NCBI RefSeq assembly: GCF_015350905.1
Contig: NZ_JADKRZ010000001.1
Span: 930,001-994,000 of the forward strand
Reading direction: 5' to 3'
Length of the DNA stretch: 64,000 bases
From: Curtobacterium sp. VKM Ac-2865
GTDB lineage: Bacteria; Actinomycetota; Actinomycetes; Actinomycetales; Microbacteriaceae
The translations under genes were made by a program, and so were the position numbers. Below, piece after piece: positions 59,494 through 64,000 of this stretch. Numbering within the stretch: the stretch's first letter is position 1; every line of letters begins with the position of its first letter. The notes beneath the pieces are model-generated. The model ran no database searches, was not told the origin of the DNA, and saw nothing but the letters and a program-made list of their open reading frames with translations.

Positions 59494-60513
59494 TCAGTCC
59501 TTCTTGGCGCGGGACGGCTGCACGCGCGGTGGCTCCCCCGGCATCTTCGGGAAGTCCGGCGGGAACGGCAGCTCACCGAGCCCGTCCTCCAGGTCGCGCT
59601 CCCACCACGCCAGGAGCGGTGCGATCGACGCGGGCTCGCCACCCATCGCCTCCCACGGGTCGCCGACGGTCCGGAGCCGTTCCGGCATAGTCAGGATCGT
59701 GAACGTGGTCGGGTCGGCGTCGCGGAGTTCCTCCCAGCGCAGCGGCGCGGACACCGACGCGTGCGGCAGGGCACGCGGGCTGTAGGCACCGGCCATCGTC
59801 CGGTCGCGGTTCGCCTGGTTGAAGTCGACGAAGACGCGCTCCCCGCGCTCCTCCTTCCACCACGCGGTCGTGACCTGGTCGGGCATCCGGCGCTCGAGCT
59901 CCCGCGCGGCGGCGATCACCGCGTGCCGCACGTCGAGGAACTCGTGCTCGGGCTCGATCGGGGCGAAGACGTGCAGCCCGCGGTTGCCGCTCGTCTTGAT
60001 CCACGCGGTGAGCCCGACCTCGGCCAGGACGTTCCGGAGCTCCTCGGCCGCCGGCACCGCGTCGTGGAAGTCCGTGCCCGGCTGCGGGTCGAGGTCGATG
60101 CGGAGCTGGTCCGGGTGGTCGCTGTCCGACGCCGTCGAGGCCCACGGGTGGAACACGACGGTGTTCATCTGCGCTGCCCACACCGCCACCGCCGGCTCGT
60201 CGAGCACCAATTGCGGGTGCTTCCGACCACTCGGGTACGTCACCGTCACGGAGCGGACGTAGTCGGGCGCACCCTTCGGCGGGTTCTTCGAGAAGAACTG
60301 CTCGCCGTCCACGCCGCCGGGGAACCGCTGCAGCGACAGGGGCCGGTCACCGTTCGCGCGGACGAAGGCGTCACCGACGGTCACGAGGTACTGCGCCAGG
60401 TCGAGCTTCGTGATGCCGGCGTCCGGCCAGAGCACCCGGGACGGACTGCTGATCCGGACCTCCCGGTCGCCGTCGGGCCCGGGTACGGTCAGCGTCGTCG
60501 CTTCGCTCGCCAT
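59494..60513 (-). CDS. LigD-type polymerase/primase domain protein
   Basis: 339 aa, the archaeo-eukaryotic primase domain of bacterial NHEJ as a separate protein. RISSPSRVLWPDAGITKLDLAQY (two segments), SLQRFPGGVDGEQFFSKNPP, the catalytic DLDPQPG, TSGNRGLHVFAPIEP, and FVDFNQANRDRTMAGAYSPRA, read as consecutive motifs. Such proteins fill gaps with ribonucleotides at breaks. It faces the LigC-type ligase; no ku gene is in the window. A TAGGTT box ends seven bases before the ATG. Confidence 0.95.
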   Translation of the reverse strand: MASEATTLTVPGPDGDREVRISSPSRVLWPDAGITKLDLAQYLVTVGDAFVRANGDRPLSLQRFPGGVDGEQFFSKNPPKGAPDYVRSVTVTYPSGRKHPQLVLDEPAVAVWAAQMNTVVFHPWASTASDSDHPDQLRIDLDPQPGTDFHDAVPAAEELRNVLAEVGLTAWIKTSGNRGLHVFAPIEPEHEFLDVRHAVIAAARELERRMPDQVTTAWWKEERGERVFVDFNQANRDRTMAGAYSPRALPHASVSAPLRWEELRDADPTTFTILTMPERLRTVGDPWEAMGGEPASIAPLLAWWERDLEDGLGELPFPPDFPKMPGEPPRVQPSRAKKD

Positions 60514-60577
60514 GCTGGGGAACCTACTCGGCGCCCTGTGTGCGTCCACACGCGAGCGGGCACGGCAGGATGGGCGG

Positions 60578-61414
60578 GTGAGCGCGTACATCGGGGTCGA
60601 CCTGGCCTGGGGGCTCGGCACGGCGACGCGCCGCCCGAACGAGACCGGGCTGGCCGCGCTCGACGACACCGGCCGGGTCCTCGACGCCGGGTGGGCCCGC
60701 GGTGTGGACGACGTGACCGCCTGGGTCGCGGCACACCTCGGTCCCCGCACGCTCATCGCGGTCGACGCATCGCTCGTCGTGACGAACCCCACCGGCATCC
60801 GCGAGGCCGAACGGCAGGTCGGGCAGCGCTACGGCCGGTGGAAGGTCGCGGCGAACCCGACGAACCTGGCCTCGGCGGCGAGTGCCGGCGCGCAGCTCCT
60901 CGACCGGTTGACCGCGCTGGGAGTCACCTACGCCTCGGACACGACCGGCATGCGGGAGCGCACGGGACCCGCGGTGTTCGAGTGCTACCCGTACACGACG
61001 CTGGTCGGGGTCGAGAAGCTCGGGTACGACGAGGAACGCCCGCGCTACAAGCGCCTCGACACCGCGCTGCCGGCGCCCACGGCCAGGGCCCGTCGCGCCG
61101 TCGCGTTCGACGAGCTCGTGCGACGCCTCCGCGAGACGCCGCTCGAACCGCCCCTGCACCTCGACTCGCACCCCCTGACCGCCGGGCTCGCCGAGCCGTC
61201 CGGGATCCACGGTCCGACGCACAAGCACCGGGAGGACCTGCTCGACGGCATCCTGTGCGCCTGGACCGCGGCGTTCTGGGAGCGGCACGGCGATCTGCGG
61301 GTGCAGGTGCTGGGAGGTGATCCGAGCCTCCCGTCCGACCCGGTGGACGAGGCGGGACGGATGCCGACGATCGTGACGCCCGCGCGCGCGTCGCAGCGGC
61401 GGCCCCGCGGCTAG
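60578..61414 (+). CDS. DUF429-domain protein
   Basis: 278 aa. YIGVDLAWGLGT opens an RNase H-like fold, IAVDASLVVTNPTGIREAERQ follows with the conserved Asp and Arg, and HKHREDLLDGILCAWTAAF is the C-terminal helix, typical of DUF429 predicted nucleases. The acidic residues are in place but no activity is known. GTG start with CAGGAT six bases upstream. The middle of the gene has no repeats. Confidence 0.9.
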   Translation: MSAYIGVDLAWGLGTATRRPNETGLAALDDTGRVLDAGWARGVDDVTAWVAAHLGPRTLIAVDASLVVTNPTGIREAERQVGQRYGRWKVAANPTNLASAASAGAQLLDRLTALGVTYASDTTGMRERTGPAVFECYPYTTLVGVEKLGYDEERPRYKRLDTALPAPTARARRAVAFDELVRRLRETPLEPPLHLDSHPLTAGLAEPSGIHGPTHKHREDLLDGILCAWTAAFWERHGDLRVQVLGGDPSLPSDPVDEAGRMPTIVTPARASQRRPRG

Positions 61415-61417
61415 TCT
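61412..61417 (+). promoter_or_regulatory. -10 box of a leaderless promoter (glycosyltransferase)
   Basis: TAGTCT overlaps the DUF429 stop codon and lies six bases before the GTG at 61424. Confidence 0.55.
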
Positions 61418-61423
61418 TGAGCG

Positions 61424-62629
61424 GTGAGCGCCACCACCGAACCCCTGCGCATCGGGCTGGTCTCGCTGCACACCTCCCCCGGCGACGAACCGGGCTCCGG
61501 CGAGGTCGGCGGGATGAACGTCGTGGTCCGCCACCAGGCCGAAGCCCTGGCCGACCGCGGGCACCACGTCGAGATCATCACGCGACGCTCGTCGCCGACG
61601 CAGCCGGACTCCGTGTCGCTCGTGCCCGGCGTGTGCCTGCGCTTCCTGTCCGCGGGACCGGCTGAACCCGTGCCGAAGGGCGAACACGACGCCTTCATCG
61701 AGCCGTTCCGTCACGAGCTCGCCGCGCTCGGGCCGTTCGACGTCCTGCACTCGCACCACTGGTTCTCCGGTGTCGCCGCCCTGCCCGTCGCCCGCGAGCG
61801 GCGCATCCCGCACGTGCAGTCGTTCCACTCCATCGCTGCCGACTCCACGACTCCGCTGTCCGAGGGCGAGCGCGCCGAGTCCGCCGGGCGGATGACCGGC
61901 GAGGCGATGCTCGCGCGGGACTCCGACGCCGTCGTCGTGGTGAGCGAGGCCGAGGCCCACACCGTCCGCTCCCGGCTGGGCGGCGAGGCCTCCCGCGTGT
62001 GGATCGTGCCGCCGGGGGTCGACGGGTCCGTCTTCCGCCCCGCCGCCGTCGGTGCGCGCCGTCCGACGGCTCCCTACGTCGTGGCGGCCGCGCGTGTCCA
62101 GCCACTCAAGGGGCTCGACCTGGCGATCGAGGCGATCGCGGGCATCTCCGAGGAGGCCCGACCGACCCTGGTCATCGCGGGCGACTCCTCGAGCGAGGCG
62201 GGCGACCACATGGCCGAACTGCAGGAGCTCGCCGCAGCGCACGGCATCGCCGACCGGGTCACCTTCATCGGGCCGCAGTCGCGCGCCGACCTCGCCCTGG
62301 TGTTCCGTGGGGCATCGGCCGTGCTGGTGCCGTCGCACTCGGAGACGTACGGGCTCGTCGCGCTCGAGGGCTCGGCGTCCGGGGTCCCCGTCGTCGCTGC
62401 TGCTGCCGGCGGACTCCGCGAGGCCGTCCTCGACGGGGAGACCGGCGTCGTGCTCGAGTCCCGCGACCCGAGCGTCTGGGCCGCCGAGATCGAGCGCATC
62501 CTGACCGAGCCGGAGTACGCCCGCGGGCTGTCGGCAGCGGGGCGCGAGCACGCTGAACGCCTCAGCTGGGAGCGGTCCGCCGGCGGGCTCGAAGACGTCT
62601 ACCGGCGGGTACTCGGGCGTCCCGAGTGA
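61424..62629 (+). CDS. GT4-family glycosyltransferase, MshA-like
   Basis: 401 aa GT-B fold. GLVSLHTSPGDEPGSGEVGGMNVVV (the N-terminal donor loop, two segments), SHHWFSGVAAL, VPPGVDGSVFRP, then SETYGLVALEGSASGVPVVAAAAGG with the EX7E motif. This resembles D-inositol-3-phosphate glycosyltransferase MshA of mycothiol synthesis and related sucrose-synthase-like enzymes; the acceptor cannot be fixed from motifs. GTG start. Followed with a GTGA overlap by a uracil-DNA-glycosylase-like gene. Confidence 0.9.
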   Translation: MSATTEPLRIGLVSLHTSPGDEPGSGEVGGMNVVVRHQAEALADRGHHVEIITRRSSPTQPDSVSLVPGVCLRFLSAGPAEPVPKGEHDAFIEPFRHELAALGPFDVLHSHHWFSGVAALPVARERRIPHVQSFHSIAADSTTPLSEGERAESAGRMTGEAMLARDSDAVVVVSEAEAHTVRSRLGGEASRVWIVPPGVDGSVFRPAAVGARRPTAPYVVAAARVQPLKGLDLAIEAIAGISEEARPTLVIAGDSSSEAGDHMAELQELAAAHGIADRVTFIGPQSRADLALVFRGASAVLVPSHSETYGLVALEGSASGVPVVAAAAGGLREAVLDGETGVVLESRDPSVWAAEIERILTEPEYARGLSAAGREHAERLSWERSAGGLEDVYRRVLGRPE

Positions 62630-63219
62630 GCCGGCTCGACGGGTTCTGGGACGCGCTCGACGCGGTGCCCGTGTCGTCTGACGCCGAGGCGCTGTACGAC
62701 GTCGGCACCGCGGACGGGCTGCTCCGACGGGAGAACCTGTCGCGCTACCTCGACGCCGTCGGCCCCGGTGCGGACACGCTGCTCGTCGCGGAGGCACCCG
62801 GGTGGCGCGGGATGACGAACACGGGCGTGCCGTTCACGAGCATGCGGGAGCTCGGACCGCAGTACCTCGTGCCGCCGGCGCCGACAGCCCCGTGGGAGGC
62901 CTCGTCCCGAGTCGTGCACGCGGCACTCACCGCGTGGCAGGGACCGCTCCCCGTGGCGTGGGCGATCTTCCCGCACCACCCGTTCGTCCCCGGCGACCGT
63001 CTGACGAACCGGACGCCGCGTCCGGCCGAGGTCCGCGCCGGAGCGCCGGTCGCGCTCACCCTCATCGCGGAGCTCGGGGTCCGGCGGGTGGTCGCCGTCG
63101 GGCGCAAGGCGCAGGGGGCGCTCGCGTCCGCGGGCATCGACGCCGTGGCCGTACGGCACCCGGCGCAGGGCGGGGCGCGGCAGTTCACCGAGCAGGCGCT
63201 GGCGCTGTCGCGGACGTAG
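62626..63219 (+). CDS. Uracil-DNA-glycosylase-superfamily protein
   Basis: 197 aa. LLVAEAPGWRGMTNTGVPFTS contains the early active-site region (with a Trp-Arg-Gly variation), WAIFPHHPFVPGD the middle, and AVGRKAQGAL with AVRHPAQGG the last loop, as in family 4/5-like UDG proteins. The catalytic details are not canonical, so base specificity is uncertain. GTG start overlaps the glycosyltransferase stop by four bases. Confidence 0.8.
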   Translation: MSRLDGFWDALDAVPVSSDAEALYDVGTADGLLRRENLSRYLDAVGPGADTLLVAEAPGWRGMTNTGVPFTSMRELGPQYLVPPAPTAPWEASSRVVHAALTAWQGPLPVAWAIFPHHPFVPGDRLTNRTPRPAEVRAGAPVALTLIAELGVRRVVAVGRKAQGALASAGIDAVAVRHPAQGGARQFTEQALALSRT

Positions 63220-63273
63220 GCGTGCCCGGGCTCGCCCTGGCGCTGCTCCCGAGGCGGGGGCGTCGGCGCCGGG

Positions 63274-63702
63274 TCAGGCGGAGCGGACCTCGACGTCCTT
63301 CGCGGCGAGGGCGTCCGCCACGTGCGCCGGCAGCCGGGTCGCTGCGTACACGGTGCGGAGTGCGGGAAGGTCGAGCACGTCGTCCCAGTTCTGCGGGTCG
63401 AAGCGGTCGTCGGTGCCCTCCCACCCGGGGTGCACGTCCTGCAGCACCTCGAGCGCGGAGTCGACCGTCAGTTCCGTCACCAGGGACAGGTGCGACGGCA
63501 GCAGGTCGAGGTCGTCGTAGTACTCGCGGGCGCGGTCGTCCTGGCCCTCGACGTCGACGTCCTCGTCGGTCTCGTCAGCGGTGTCGGCGTCGTAGGGCTC
63601 CAGCACGCCCAGGTCGTAGCAGAGCACGTCGAGCACCAGCAGCTTGGCGTTGAAGTCCGCGAACTCGACGGGTTCCTCGGTGGTGTTCGACTCGTCGTCC
63701 AT
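63274..63702 (-). CDS. Acidic protein of unknown function (possibly DUF6892-like)
   Basis: 142 aa, very acidic (DADTADETDEDVDVEGQDD). FADFNAKLLVLDVLCYDLG and SLVTELTVDSALEVLQDVHPGWEGTDDRFD are the recognisable blocks, and the order FxDFNxKLLVxDxL faintly matches the DUF6892 family; I am not sure. It closes with a helix (LRTVYAATRLPAHVADALAAK). ATG at 63702 with TACGAT seven bases upstream. Confidence 0.75.
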   Translation of the reverse strand: MDDESNTTEEPVEFADFNAKLLVLDVLCYDLGVLEPYDADTADETDEDVDVEGQDDRAREYYDDLDLLPSHLSLVTELTVDSALEVLQDVHPGWEGTDDRFDPQNWDDVLDLPALRTVYAATRLPAHVADALAAKDVEVRSA

Positions 63703-63826
63703 GCAGCGGATCGTAGCGGGCTGTCGGCACGTCGTCCGGTTTCGGGCAGGACACGGCCGTGTTGCGATCGAGGGCGAGAACTCTGTGAGACTCGACAGGG
63801 AAGCGATCGTCGGGAACAGTGTGTGC

Positions 63827-64000
63827 ATGGCCACCACGAACACCGAACGCCCGTCCACGGAGCAGCCAGCGCTCCGACGGGTCATCGGCCCCAAGCTCCT
63901 GCTGCTGTTCATCATCGGGGACATCCTCGGCACGGGCGTCTACGCCCTCACCGGTCAGGTCGCCGCGGAGGTGGGTGGAGCAGCGTGGCTCCCCTTCCTC
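63827..64000 (+). CDS. APC-family amino-acid permease (5' part only)
   Basis: 58 codons lie in the window. GPKLLLLFIIGDILGTGVYALTG is the first membrane helix with the GxGI/V-type substrate-binding motif of APC permeases, read as two segments. The rest is beyond the end. AACAGT lies six bases before the ATG as a weak -10. Confidence 0.85.
   Translation, partial: MATTNTERPSTEQPALRRVIGPKLLLLFIIGDILGTGVYALTGQVAAEVGGAAWLPFL

Noticed and set aside
1..64000. tRNA, rRNA, insertion sequences or prophage
   Set aside because: None was recognised on reading both strands; a covariance-model search was not possible here.

Overview
The window is a very GC-rich, gene-dense chromosomal segment of an actinobacterium. 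Several things point to the Micrococcales, most likely Microbacteriaceae (a Curtobacterium-like plant or soil organism is my best guess; the genus is inference): the conserved garA-ftsR-merR block, an orphan ParA-type ATPase beside pyruvate carboxylase, LAXTG (class E sortase type) surface proteins, many GTG starts, and many genes whose -10 box sits exactly 6 bases before the start codon, which predicts leaderless mRNAs. I saw no rRNA, tRNA, insertion sequence, prophage or CRISPR array.

Layout. 1-8.1 kb: 3' part of an acyl-CoA synthetase, a secreted protein with two C-terminal modules, and a pyc-def pair. 8.2-11.8 kb: a ParA-like gene facing the garA-ftsR-merR operon across a 0.7-kb array of hairpins and direct repeats. 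11.9-15.6 kb: two FecCD permeases behind a DtxR/IdeR-like iron box, then a membrane-tethered HtrA-like protease. 15.6-20.6 kb: housekeeping and unknown genes, including an S4-domain protein, a J-domain protein, a kinase-like protein and an unusual NUDIX-NYN fusion. 20.7-24.4 kb: a thiamine salvage operon (TPP riboswitch, thiM, thiE, thiD-tenA fusion) whose last gene overlaps a converging metallophosphatase gene. 24.4-32.3 kb: small enzymes, regulators (MarR, LysR, HxlR) and an MFS exporter.

32.3-37.2 kb is a DosR/DevR-like stress island: a universal stress protein gene broken by a frameshift, a GAF-domain histidine kinase, a LuxR-type response regulator, an intact universal stress protein and a flavin-binding-type protein. 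The two stress-protein genes and the flavin-type gene each carry the same 15-bp motif at the same distance from a -10 box, so they probably form a local regulon. 37.3-49.3 kb: oxidoreductase, patatin, S9 peptidase, an acyl-CoA dehydrogenase/QsdR-type regulator/thioesterase divergon, and putA with its divergent LysR regulator. 50.4-55.7 kb: three tandem LAXTG surface proteins; the first two have duplicated promoters, 3' ends and terminators. 55.7-64 kb: azoreductase, MBL hydrolase, twin long hairpins, an ATP-dependent DNA ligase converging on a LigD-type polymerase gene, two overlapping mini-ORFs, a DUF429 protein, a GT4 glycosyltransferase, a uracil-DNA-glycosylase-like protein, an unknown acidic protein and the start of an APC permease.

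Most long alternative open frames in this DNA are shadows of real genes and were left out. All family calls come from motif recognition by eye; no database search was run.
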